Shown here in pieces: positions 27,601-35,793 of a DNA stretch of 64,000 nucleotides. The notes below the pieces were generated by a model. That model saw only the letters and a program-made list of their open reading frames with translations. It was not told the origin of the DNA and searched no databases. This stretch comes from Halobacteriovoraceae bacterium (GTDB taxonomy: Bacteria; Bdellovibrionota; Bacteriovoracia; Bacteriovoracales; Bacteriovoracaceae), in contig PASN01000010.1 of assembly GCA_002711995.1 (NCBI GenBank), forward strand, positions 70,485-134,484, written 5' to 3'. The position numbers and the translations under genes are program-made. Position 1 is the stretch's first letter, and every line of letters starts with the position of its first letter.

Positions 27601-28952
27601 AAACAACAGACATTGCAGAACAAACACATTTAAGATCCTCCTTAATACCTAATCCTAAAGGAATGGACGAAATATATAAACAGGCAAAGAAGGCCCAAGC
27701 ACACTGGTCAAAGGTCTCTTTAAAGAAACGAATTAAATGCATAGAGCGTTTTTCAGAACTTTTATTGGAAAATAAAGAGGAACTTGCAGGGCAACTCACT
27801 CAAGAGGTGGGCAAGCCAATATCACAGTCGCTGAGTGAATTAGAAGGCGCGAGCAAGAAGTGTGAGTTTTTCATAAATAACTCACAAGAACTTCTCAAAA
27901 GACAGAAGGTGAACCAAGACGGGGCAACAGAAGAAGTTATCGATTATGACCCTTTGGGAGTTGTAGGACATATCAGTGCATGGAACTATCCATACCTTGT
28001 TGGAGTAAACATTTTTGTTCCTGCATTAATCGCAGGAAACGCGGTTTTGTACAAGGCAAGCGAGTTCTGCCCTAAAGTTGGAGCTTCGATTGCGAGTCTA
28101 CTCTGGCAGGCAGGTGTGCCAAAGGATATTTTCACAAAGATGGACACCTCACCCGAAACAGGCAAAGCTTTGCTTGAGCTTCCGTTGAATGGATACTTTT
28201 TCACAGGCTCAAAAGATACAGGTGTGGAAATAGCCAGCAAAGTTTCCCACAAGTTAGTGCCAATGATCCTAGAACTTGGTGGAAAGGACCCTTTATATGT
28301 GACAAACGACATATCCAACTTGGAGAACGCTGTTGATCAGGCAGTTGATGGAACTTTCTACAACAACGGGCAAAGCTGTTGCAGTGTTGAAAGAATTTAT
28401 GTGCATGAGGATGTTTATGACGGGTTCCTATCAAAGTTCATTAAAAAAGTTGCAGATCTCAAAGTTGGAGACCCTAAAGACAGTGAAACATATATCGGCA
28501 AAATAACGAGGCCAGATCATATCCACGCGCTAAATAAGCAAGTCCAGGATGCTTTATCACGAGGAGCAGTTCTTGAATACGGGGGAAAAGCGATAGATGA
28601 AAACCAATATATTCCAACTGTTCTCACAAACGTAAACCACGATATGCTTGTCATGAAAGAAGAGACATTTGGCCCAATAATTGGCATTCAAAAAGTCAGC
28701 TCCGACGCAGAAGCAATTGCCCTTATGAACGATACTGACTATGGCCTTACAAGTTCGGTATTTTGTTCTGACAGGATTCGTGGAGAAAGAATATTAAAGG
28801 AAATCAACTCAGGAACTGGATACCTAAACTGCTGCGACAGGGTTTCTTCTCATCTCCCATGGGCAGGAAGGAAGAACTCAGGTCTTGGTTGCGCTTTATC
28901 CAAGCATGGCCTTTATGCCTTCTGCTCCCCTAAGGGATATCATATTAGATAA
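27597..28952 (+). CDS. Aldehyde dehydrogenase, operon partner of the gamma-glutamyl pathway
   Basis: A 451-residue NAD(P)-dependent aldehyde dehydrogenase. Seen are ISAWNYPYLVGVNIF, the catalytic Glu region LELGGKDPLYVT, catalytic Cys in NNGQSCCSVER, and KEETFGPIIG. It starts with TTG 27597 overlapping the amidase stop as TTGA, with GAGG upstream. The product would be the carboxylate of the glutamylated aldehyde, the substrate for the PuuD-like hydrolase. The 3' end overlaps the convergent 84-residue gene by 57 bases. Confidence 0.92.
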   Translation: MKTTDIAEQTHLRSSLIPNPKGMDEIYKQAKKAQAHWSKVSLKKRIKCIERFSELLLENKEELAGQLTQEVGKPISQSLSELEGASKKCEFFINNSQELLKRQKVNQDGATEEVIDYDPLGVVGHISAWNYPYLVGVNIFVPALIAGNAVLYKASEFCPKVGASIASLLWQAGVPKDIFTKMDTSPETGKALLELPLNGYFFTGSKDTGVEIASKVSHKLVPMILELGGKDPLYVTNDISNLENAVDQAVDGTFYNNGQSCCSVERIYVHEDVYDGFLSKFIKKVADLKVGDPKDSETYIGKITRPDHIHALNKQVQDALSRGAVLEYGGKAIDENQYIPTVLTNVNHDMLVMKEETFGPIIGIQKVSSDAEAIALMNDTDYGLTSSVFCSDRIRGERILKEINSGTGYLNCCDRVSSHLPWAGRKNSGLGCALSKHGLYAFCSPKGYHIR

Positions 28953-29150
28953 GTTACTTTTTTGTTGTTTTGAAAAGTGAGTTTTAAGAGCGGACTCTAC
29001 GGAGTTATTAAGCTCTGACTTAACTTTGTCTACGGCCTGGTGGTCCAAAAGGCCTTCCTGATAAAGAAGTTTATCAAGAGAGATCTCTTCTTTAGACTTT
29101 TGGATCTTACCACCGCGGGCCAAGAACTCTTCTACTGATTCAGTTGCCAT
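28896..29150 (-). CDS. Small charged protein of unknown function
   Basis: An 84-residue soluble protein that opens with ESVEEFLARGGKIQK, a motif I know from several short proteobacterial proteins of undefined role. Helical and Lys/Ser/Glu-rich. Its 3' end overlaps the aldehyde dehydrogenase by 57 bases in convergent orientation, an unusually long overlap. AAGGAG lies 5 bases before the ATG. It follows slyX by 10 bases on the same strand. Confidence 0.65.
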   Translation of the reverse strand: MATESVEEFLARGGKIQKSKEEISLDKLLYQEGLLDHQAVDKVKSELNNSVESALKTHFSKQQKSNLSNMISLRGAEGIKAMLG

Positions 29151-29160
29151 AAAATTCTCC

Positions 29161-29370
29161 TTAATAGTGTGGTGGTTTCTCGTTTGGAACTTCGCCTTGC
29201 CCAGATGTGGAGTTTAACTTCAGTTCCCTTATTTCATTGATGAGTTTATCAATTGTAAATTCATGCTTCGTTACAATTTTATTAAGTTGTTCAACCAAGT
29301 CCTCTTGGTGAGCATACTTAATCTCTAAATCAATAACTTGCTTCTGTAATGTTTCTAATTCTTTATTCAT
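29161..29370 (-). CDS. slyX: SlyX family protein
   Basis: A 69-residue coiled-coil protein matching SlyX in length and in layout. The N-terminal heptads LEIKYAHQEDLVEQLNKIV are followed by a short linker and the terminal PPHY that marks the family. Molecular function is unknown. It is first in a probable two-gene unit with the 84-residue gene. Confidence 0.88.
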   Translation of the reverse strand: MNKELETLQKQVIDLEIKYAHQEDLVEQLNKIVTKHEFTIDKLINEIRELKLNSTSGQGEVPNEKPPHY

Positions 29371-29414
29371 TCCATTTATATATGTTTAAAAGATCAAAAA
29401 GGCGAGCTTAATAG

Positions 29415-29440
29415 GTGCCCCTTGTAATATCAAGGGACAC
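29415..29440 (-). terminator. Hairpin after the HExxH protease gene
   Basis: GTG-C-CCCTTG pairs with CAAGGG-A-CAC around TAATAT (nine pairs with one C/A mismatch). It lies 15 bases beyond the protease stop on the minus strand. No T-run, so terminator strength is uncertain. Confidence 0.45.
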
Positions 29441-29454
29441 AATTAAAACTTTTA

Positions 29455-30303
29455 TTACTCACACTCCAGCATACTTATGATTCGAGTATGCCAGCTATAA
29501 TTCCCAACTTCGCTTTCAGTAGCGTAAGACTTCATATACGTTATTTCCTCCCAATGCATTTCCTTGATTCGAATGGCTCCCAAGGGTTTGATACCCATCC
29601 AGTTTTTAACTTCTTTCATTGGTAGTGTTTTCACATCCACCGCTCTTTCAAACCCTTTTAATTTGCAAATATCATCTGTATGTTCCAAACCTACATAATA
29701 GGCATATCTATTATTAGCATCTTCATCTACTAGATCCTTTAGGTAGAATGTTTTACTGCCAAACTTTCCTTTAGCAACCCGATCTTTGATTGTGTTTGCA
29801 AGCATATAGTGAGGATGGTCTTTATGTCCAACATAGTGATGACTAAACTCGTGAAAGATCATTCCCGTTAACTCGGCAATTGTTGTTTTATTCTCCAAAA
29901 TTTTAGGTATATCGAAATATATTGTGGAGTAAGGGACTTCACCAGTACATAAGTCCTCTTCCCCATTACAGCTTCCTTCTTCAAACCTTGTGTAGGTTAT
30001 GTTTTCTTGGAGTTTCACTTTTGTGCTATTAATCATACTATTCCACATCTTTGCGACTTTAGGATCTTTGATATCGCTCACCCATAGGGATTTGGTTATT
30101 GGAATTAAAAGTTTCTCTTTTAACTCTCGGCCATCTAGCTCTATAAGGTTGACCAGCTCCTCTTTTTTTAGGGGGTAGGAATCCAGTTTGGCCGCAGCAC
30201 GCATCTCCTCAATAAGGCCACCATTGCCACCACCAGTAGACCTTGCCATAGTTGTAGTTGCTCCAAGCATTAAAGTTGTTAATAAAATTGTTTTCGTAAG
30301 CAT
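29455..30303 (-). CDS. Exported HExxH zinc-metalloprotease-like protein
   Basis: A 282-residue protein with a signal peptide (cut near MAR) and a HEFSHH zinc motif at about residue 150 (MIFHEFSHHYVGHKDHPHY), with DEDANNRYAYYVG about 45 residues later that could supply a third Glu/Asp ligand. The N-terminal GGGNGG region is a loop seen in other exported Bdellovibrio-group proteins. Substrate unknown. It is 14 bases downstream of the TIGR02147 gene, so the two are almost surely cotranscribed. Confidence 0.75.
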   Translation of the reverse strand: MLTKTILLTTLMLGATTTMARSTGGGNGGLIEEMRAAAKLDSYPLKKEELVNLIELDGRELKEKLLIPITKSLWVSDIKDPKVAKMWNSMINSTKVKLQENITYTRFEEGSCNGEEDLCTGEVPYSTIYFDIPKILENKTTIAELTGMIFHEFSHHYVGHKDHPHYMLANTIKDRVAKGKFGSKTFYLKDLVDEDANNRYAYYVGLEHTDDICKLKGFERAVDVKTLPMKEVKNWMGIKPLGAIRIKEMHWEEITYMKSYATESEVGNYSWHTRIISMLECE

Positions 30304-30317
30304 AATAAGTCTCCTAG

Positions 30318-31148
30318 CTATTCTTTCGTTAATTTAAAAAATTGATTTGAAAATTGATATATCTCTTCGGCCTCGCCGTCAGAAGCTTCGTGCTCCTGAA
30401 TAATTTCTTCGATTAAGCTTCTTATATTTTGTTTAATTTTAGGCAGACTATATTTTTTAATTCCAAAAGCGACAGAATTAAACTCCCTCTCCATTACATC
30501 CTGTGTCTCCAAAGCATCAGCAGCATGGGCCAGAACACTCTTGTGATATTCCCTTAGGGCCTCACATTTAACATCGTTTCTGGAACGAATTTTGACATAT
30601 TGTCTCTTTAGATCGCCATATTCATCGAACTTTAAAAACCCTAAGTCACATAGCAATCTTAGTGCTTCTTTAATTTCATTAACGGTGGTTTTAATCACCA
30701 AGTGTTCTTTTATCCAGTTGGGATCTGCCTTAAAACCATGGAGGCTAGACATTTCGATAATGGCGCCATTAAGCGGGTTCTTTAAATACTGGAAGGTATC
30801 TACTTCGTGTGTAGTTACCTTCTCTCCAGGTGCTAACTCTTTAAGTCTTCTTAGAAAGTGCTCCTTTTCTTTCAAGCTTTTGGCTTTTTCATAATCTATT
30901 AAAGTTTCAAAATATAAAATTTCTTTAGCATCAAGCCCTAAACTTTCACCTAAGGCCATAGCGTATTTTTTTGGAAAAGGTCGCATGCCCTTAATTATTT
31001 GGTGGAGTGTTCCGTAACTACTAATACCCAATTGCTTGGCCCAAGCTCTTAAGGTAAAGCTCTTATTAAAGACACGCTTTCTCTCCCACACGCTTCTCAG
31101 GAAAAGGGAAGAGCTGTCGAACTCAAAAATGTTTACTTCACTCATCAT
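30318..31148 (-). CDS. TIGR02147 family protein, probable regulator
   Basis: A 276-residue protein matching TIGR02147, a family concentrated in Bdellovibrio and Fibrobacter. The N-terminal region (about 25-75) resembles a helix-turn-helix (RAWAKQLGISSYGTLHQIIKG, then AMALGESLGL). The rest is a conserved helical domain (KEHFLRRLKELA, WIKEHLVIKTTVNEIKEALRLL, FGIKKYSLPKIKQNI). The DNA-binding role is inferred from the motif. It heads an operon with an exported protease, and tandem direct repeats sit in the divergent gap upstream. Two tandem ATG codons (31148, 31145) are possible starts. Confidence 0.85.
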   Translation of the reverse strand: MMSEVNIFEFDSSSLFLRSVWERKRVFNKSFTLRAWAKQLGISSYGTLHQIIKGMRPFPKKYAMALGESLGLDAKEILYFETLIDYEKAKSLKEKEHFLRRLKELAPGEKVTTHEVDTFQYLKNPLNGAIIEMSSLHGFKADPNWIKEHLVIKTTVNEIKEALRLLCDLGFLKFDEYGDLKRQYVKIRSRNDVKCEALREYHKSVLAHAADALETQDVMEREFNSVAFGIKKYSLPKIKQNIRSLIEEIIQEHEASDGEAEEIYQFSNQFFKLTKE

Positions 31149-31264
31149 ACTGTTATCACTTGGACAATTGTTAATTATTGGGATCGGGCACTTGTTAAAT
31201 CAAATACAGTCACCATCATTTATGAAGGCAAGATAGCTGTATTCGATGTGCGACTCAACTATTT

Positions 31265-31300
31265 TGAATACAAACCGGATCACAAATGAATACAAATCGG
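31265..31300. promoter_or_regulatory. Tandem direct repeat, candidate operator
   Basis: Two copies of TGAATACAAAyCGG (31265-31278 and 31287-31300), differing at one base, are spaced 22 bases apart, about two helical turns. A reverse half-site TGTATTC lies at 31238-31244. They sit in the divergent gap between the TIGR02147 gene and the rhomboid gene. Confidence 0.45.
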
Positions 31301-31323
31301 TAATAATTACAGGGAATCAATGA

Positions 31324-32037
31324 ATGAGTGAAAATTTTACACCTAGTTACCTCAAAAAGCGCCATTATAACTGGGGAATTGCTGCAGTGGTGGCCGCACT
31401 TGGTACCTGCGCCATTGTAAGCATGTTCTACTGGGAACCTAATGGTGAACTCTCGGGGCTTATTGCTGCCAATCCAGAAAATGTATTCAAGGGTGGAGAC
31501 TACTGGAGACTAATAACTTCCACCTTTGCCCACGGAGATCTTGAACATCTTTTATCAAACTCACTAATGCTCGGGTTTCTGACCTATTTTGTGGCCTCAT
31601 TTTATGGCCTTGGAGTTCTGTTGTTTTCTTTTTTAATGGGCTCTGTCATCAATCTCGCAACCCTTGCGCACTATGACACTAACACCACTTTGGTTGGGGC
31701 TTCAGGTGTTGTTTATTTCCTTTGGGGCCTATGGCTAATGCTCTATGTATGTATTCAGAAGAATTTAAGTGTGGGTAAAAGGCTTATGAGAATGGGCGCC
31801 GTCTTTTTAGTGCTACTAGTCCCAACAACATATAGCCCCCAAACAAGTTACTTTGCCCACTACGTAGGTTTTCTGATGGGCATGGTATCTGGTGGCATTT
31901 ATTATGTTCTGAGTCCTAAAAAGGCATCCAAAGAAGAAATTCTAGCAGAGCTTAAGCAAGAAGAGCCTGAATCAGAAGAATGGGGAGACCCTGAATGGGA
32001 GGACAACCTTATCAGTGAGATTGAGAGTAAAGACTAA
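31324..32037 (+). CDS. Rhomboid family intramembrane serine protease
   Basis: A 237-residue inner-membrane protein with six hydrophobic segments. The catalytic dyad is present: Ser127 in LVGASGVV and His179 in YFAHYVGFLMG. The family TM2 pattern AHGDLEHLLSN (His70, His75, Asn79) is also intact. A 35-residue acidic C-terminal tail (EEPESEEWGDPEWED) extends into the cytoplasm. Substrates unknown; rhomboids cut type I membrane proteins. Stop codon shares bases with the convergent antiporter stop. Confidence 0.9.
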   Translation: MSENFTPSYLKKRHYNWGIAAVVAALGTCAIVSMFYWEPNGELSGLIAANPENVFKGGDYWRLITSTFAHGDLEHLLSNSLMLGFLTYFVASFYGLGVLLFSFLMGSVINLATLAHYDTNTTLVGASGVVYFLWGLWLMLYVCIQKNLSVGKRLMRMGAVFLVLLVPTTYSPQTSYFAHYVGFLMGMVSGGIYYVLSPKKASKEEILAELKQEEPESEEWGDPEWEDNLISEIESKD

Positions 32038-33002
32038 CCTACTGTCTGAACCAGGTGATAAGTGTAGCCACCATATATGGCCATAAGGATTAGTCCTTCT
32101 ATTCTTGTGATCTTCCCATGTTTTTGTCTAAACCCATAGCCAAGTAAGAATAAGGAAAGAGTAAGGCCTATCATCACAACTGAGTCTCTGGAAAAGACTT
32201 CAGGTGAAATACTTATTGGATGTATAGATCCCGCAAGTCCTATAACTGCAAGAGTGTTAAAGAGGTTTGAGCCAATCACGTTACCAAGGGCAATGTCATC
32301 TTCGCCTTTTTTCGCTGCCGCAACTGAAGACGCAAGCTCAGGCAGTGAGGTGCCAATTGCCACAACGGTCAGGCCAATGACAAGTTCACTCACATTAAAA
32401 AAGGATGCTATTTCCACAGCTGCCCACACTAATAGCCTGGAACTTCCAATTAGGACAACTAGACCTAAAACAAGCCAAAAGAAGGCCTTAGGAACAGTCA
32501 TTTTCTTTTCTTTCAACTCTTCCTCAACTTCCTCACTTAGGGCGTCTTTTGGATGGGACATCCCTTCATAGACAGTCCAAAGAAGAAAGCCAGCGAACAG
32601 TACAAGCAGTACTATACCGTCTAGCCTAGAAAGCTCACCGTCATAAACTTGATAGCCAGCAATAATGCTTATTATAGAAAGCAGTGGAAGCTCTTTTTTA
32701 AGAACTTTGGAATGAACTGTAATTGGCAAAACTAAGGCCGTGAATCCTAAGATAAGAGCGATATTTGCAATATTTGACCCAATGGCATTGCCAAGAGCAA
32801 GATTAGACTTTCCTTCAAACGAGGAAAGAGTTGAAATAACAATTTCAGGAGCTGATGTGCCAAAGCCAAGTATCAGCATTCCAATCAAGAGCGGAGACAT
32901 TCCAAAATGACCTGCCGCATTTGCAGCGCCCTCTACAAAACGATCTGCACTCCAAACTAATAGAATAAGTCCAACTACAACTCCAGCGATTGCTAGTGAC
33001 AT
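32034..33002 (-). CDS. Calcium/sodium antiporter, YrbG-like (CaCA family)
   Basis: A 322-residue protein with about ten membrane helices in two inverted halves. The two alpha-repeats, each with the ion-binding acidic residue, are visible: GFGTSAPEIVISTL and AIGTSLPELASSV, with ALGNAIGSNIANI and ALGNVIGSNLFNTL as second half-motifs. A charged cytoplasmic loop (EEVEEELKEKK) separates them. Exports Ca2+ in exchange for Na+ or H+. Confidence 0.93.
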   Translation of the reverse strand: MSLAIAGVVVGLILLVWSADRFVEGAANAAGHFGMSPLLIGMLILGFGTSAPEIVISTLSSFEGKSNLALGNAIGSNIANIALILGFTALVLPITVHSKVLKKELPLLSIISIIAGYQVYDGELSRLDGIVLLVLFAGFLLWTVYEGMSHPKDALSEEVEEELKEKKMTVPKAFFWLVLGLVVLIGSSRLLVWAAVEIASFFNVSELVIGLTVVAIGTSLPELASSVAAAKKGEDDIALGNVIGSNLFNTLAVIGLAGSIHPISISPEVFSRDSVVMIGLTLSLFLLGYGFRQKHGKITRIEGLILMAIYGGYTYHLVQTVG

Positions 33003-33150
33003 AAATTGTTTCTCCCTTTCCTATACTTTATGATACTGATCACGTTTTTTACATGAAAATCATACAAACCCTTCTAATTACAGAGCAGGCATAGGCAAGA
33101 TCCAAATTTTGATTGACTTAAGGGCCTTGTGAAACTAATACTTTATCACC

Positions 33151-34032
33151 ATGACTGACTTAAATCTTGATCAATTCTACGACAGGGACTCGTACTTCGG
33201 CGAACAGCTTGACGCAGTAAATAAAAACTTTCTGACTAATGGCAAAAAACTTCGCGCTTACTTCCTTAACTCTATTGGACTTTCACTAGATATCCACGAA
33301 GATTCTACTTACGTAATGGCACGCTGCACGGAGATGATCCACAATGCGACTCTTTGCCATGATGACGTGATTGATAACGCTACGATGAGAAGAGAAACTC
33401 CTTCCATTAACCAGCAGATAGACAACAAAAAGAGTGTCCTAGTTGGAGACTTTCTGCTTGCGAGGGCCATCCAAGAGCTATGCGAGCTAAAGTCACTTGA
33501 TCTTTTAAGAGAAATTTCTAAAACCCTCGAGCTTCTTTCTCAGGGTGAGTTTATACAGGACGATTACAGCAAAGACTCTCACAGCTGGAGTTACGAAAAA
33601 TTTGCGGAAGTGGCACTTCATAAAACAGGTTCTCTATTTGCTTGGACATTCAAGGCCCCTTACCTATTTGTAAATACCGAAGACGCTCTTGTTGCTAAGA
33701 TCAGCAAACTTGGTGAAGACTTTGGTGAACTCTTCCAAATGAGAGACGACCTTTTGGACTTTGCCAAAGAGACTGACAAGACTAAGATGATTGATATCGA
33801 GAATCAAAACATCAACTTCGTCTTGTGTATGCTGGATAATGAGCAGAGACAAGAAGTTCTTAAAAGTAAAACTATTACCCAAGAGCAAATTGCTCTTGCT
33901 TTAGAGTTCTACAATAGAAAGACTGAAGAGTTTGAGAAAAACCTAGAGGACTTTCCTTCCAAAGGTCAATGGACACTGGAGATCGCCACAATTCTGGCAA
34001 CCCACTTCAAGGGTCTCGAAGACAACTTTTAA
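33151..34032 (+). CDS. Polyprenyl diphosphate synthase
   Basis: A 293-residue all-helical prenyl chain elongation enzyme. First aspartate-rich motif CHDDVIDNA (followed by TMRR) and second MRDDLLDF are both intact, as is the substrate-binding NGKKLRA. The segment after the second motif (ETDKTKMIDIENQNINFVL) departs from the usual GKxxGxDLxEGKxTLP pattern, losing the glycines. It probably makes the octaprenyl-type side chain for menaquinone; the men operon is 20 kb away. The stop overlaps the convergent receiver gene by 4 bases. Confidence 0.88.
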   Translation: MTDLNLDQFYDRDSYFGEQLDAVNKNFLTNGKKLRAYFLNSIGLSLDIHEDSTYVMARCTEMIHNATLCHDDVIDNATMRRETPSINQQIDNKKSVLVGDFLLARAIQELCELKSLDLLREISKTLELLSQGEFIQDDYSKDSHSWSYEKFAEVALHKTGSLFAWTFKAPYLFVNTEDALVAKISKLGEDFGELFQMRDDLLDFAKETDKTKMIDIENQNINFVLCMLDNEQRQEVLKSKTITQEQIALALEFYNRKTEEFEKNLEDFPSKGQWTLEIATILATHFKGLEDNF

Positions 34033-34394
34033 GACACCATTTTATTTACACTGGCAAACAACTCCTGAAGTTCGAATGGCTTTCCAATAAATGCCTCCGC
34101 TCCTATTTCGGTTGCTCTTGCTTCAGAGTCTTGCGCCGCTGTCATTACAATTATGGGTGCTGCGCTTTTTGGAAATCTACTTTTATAAATTCTTGAAAAC
34201 TCCCAACCATCCATAACTGGCATCTTCATATCAAGCAATATGAGATCAGGCATTCCGCTGGTTTCTATATACTTTAACGCCTCTTCTCCATTTGAGGCAC
34301 AGACAACAGTATACCCAACCTTTGTAAGAGCGAGTTTAGTCAGCATAGAAAGGTCAGAGTTGTCTTCCACAATCAAAATTCTTTTATCTTTCAT
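34029..34394 (-). CDS. Single-domain response regulator
   Basis: A 121-residue receiver domain with no output domain. The acidic pocket is near residues 10-11 (VEDN), phospho-acceptor Asp55 in LILLDMKMP, Thr85 in VMTAAQ, and Lys105 in IGKPF. It overlaps the stop of the kinase gene by 4 bases, so it is the obvious partner of that kinase. With no DNA-binding domain, it must act by protein contact or as a phosphate relay. Confidence 0.92.
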   Translation of the reverse strand: MKDKRILIVEDNSDLSMLTKLALTKVGYTVVCASNGEEALKYIETSGMPDLILLDMKMPVMDGWEFSRIYKSRFPKSAAPIIVMTAAQDSEARATEIGAEAFIGKPFELQELFASVNKMVS

Positions 34395-35791
34395 AGTCCT
34401 TCCTTTCTAGACAGAGGCAAGGTGAAGTAGAAAGTTGTTCCCTTTCCCTCAACGCTATTAAAACCTATTTCACCGCCGTGCTTGTTAATGAATTGCTTCG
34501 AGAGGAAAAGCCCCACCCCCATGCTTGTCACTTGTTCATACGAGGTTCCCTCATGCGCTCTGTAAAAGCGCTCAAATATTTTGTCTTGGCGCTCCTTAGG
34601 TATGCCAATACCCTGATCCTTTACACTGACTTGAAGAGAGTCGTCTTTAACAGATGACTTCACTTCAACTTCCCCTCCACCGGGTGAATACTTGATTGAG
34701 TTGTCCAAAAGATTGACTAAGACTTCCTCTATTCTTGTTCTGTCAGCAAAGACCGTAACGGCCTTGTTTTCAAGAACGACTATTTTGTGCCTTTCACTGA
34801 CTTTATCCATATCAAAAGTGACATCTTCCACAAGTTTACTCATCTCAAAGTCTGTTTTTCGAAGCTCTGTTTGCTCTAGCTCAAGTCTGGATACTTCCAA
34901 AACATCCACAACGAGTTTATTCAATTGATTGCACTGTCTATTTATTGTCTTTAAAGCATAAGGAAGAAAATTAACTACCTCTTTCTCATCCATCCCCTCC
35001 ATCAACTGACTTGTGGTTTTTAAAACTGTGATTGGCGTTTTTAGCTCGTGCGCGGCCGTGGATAGGAATTCTTCTTTTGATGTTGTCAAAACTTTAAGAT
35101 CATTGCGCATTTTGTTAATGGCCATGCCCAGGGAGCCAAGCTCATCTTTCTCAGCGAAGGGCACTTCCCTATCAAAGTTGCCTTTGCCGATATCAGTAAC
35201 GCATGCTTCTAGTTCAATAATTGGATTAACAAAATATCTATTTAAAAAGAAATACTCCAAAATCATTATGACTAGAACTAAAAAGAAGAAGGAAAGGACA
35301 TACTGAAGTGCGCGATTATTAAACACCTGGAGATCTTCCTGCATAACACTCAAGAGGATGTGGCCAACCATAATCATGTCATGGGTTTTCAAGTTTACTT
35401 GAGAGATTAAAAATTTCCTCTGCTCAGCTGTTAATGTGGTTACATCAGCGGTGTCCATCCCAAGAAAAAGTCTTCTAATCAAATCGTTTGTTTCGTTTAA
35501 TGTTTCATAGTAACGGGCCTCTACACCAGTGTCTTCCAACTCGTCTATGTAGGTTTCGATTTGATTTGAAATCGCGATCCACTGATTTTTTGCCCGCTTA
35601 ACATCTCTAAGCCTTATATCCACCATGGCATTGTTAAGAAGTGTCAGTTCATGAACAAGCGAGTAGATGTTTCTTGTGACTTTTAAACTTTGAGGCACCT
35701 CCACATAGGACTTAACCAATACAGAACCAGGGATTAGCGCTGCTAAAAACATCAGGATATTTGCGATAAAAAGCTTGGCCTTTATACTCAT
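34391..35791 (-). CDS. Transmembrane sensor histidine kinase
   Basis: A 466-residue inner-membrane kinase. TM1 about 7-27, a helical periplasmic domain (28-165), TM2 about 166-188, HAMP (about 190-242), HisKA with His in STAAHELKTPITVL, and a HATPase domain with DNSIKYSPGG, DQGIGIP and MGVGLFLSK. Its periplasmic domain is helical and would fit contact with another protein, here the neighbouring membrane-anchored substrate-binding-like protein encoded 2 bases upstream. Confidence 0.92.
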   Translation of the reverse strand: MSIKAKLFIANILMFLAALIPGSVLVKSYVEVPQSLKVTRNIYSLVHELTLLNNAMVDIRLRDVKRAKNQWIAISNQIETYIDELEDTGVEARYYETLNETNDLIRRLFLGMDTADVTTLTAEQRKFLISQVNLKTHDMIMVGHILLSVMQEDLQVFNNRALQYVLSFFFLVLVIMILEYFFLNRYFVNPIIELEACVTDIGKGNFDREVPFAEKDELGSLGMAINKMRNDLKVLTTSKEEFLSTAAHELKTPITVLKTTSQLMEGMDEKEVVNFLPYALKTINRQCNQLNKLVVDVLEVSRLELEQTELRKTDFEMSKLVEDVTFDMDKVSERHKIVVLENKAVTVFADRTRIEEVLVNLLDNSIKYSPGGGEVEVKSSVKDDSLQVSVKDQGIGIPKERQDKIFERFYRAHEGTSYEQVTSMGVGLFLSKQFINKHGGEIGFNSVEGKGTTFYFTLPLSRKEGL

Positions 35792-35793
35792 TA

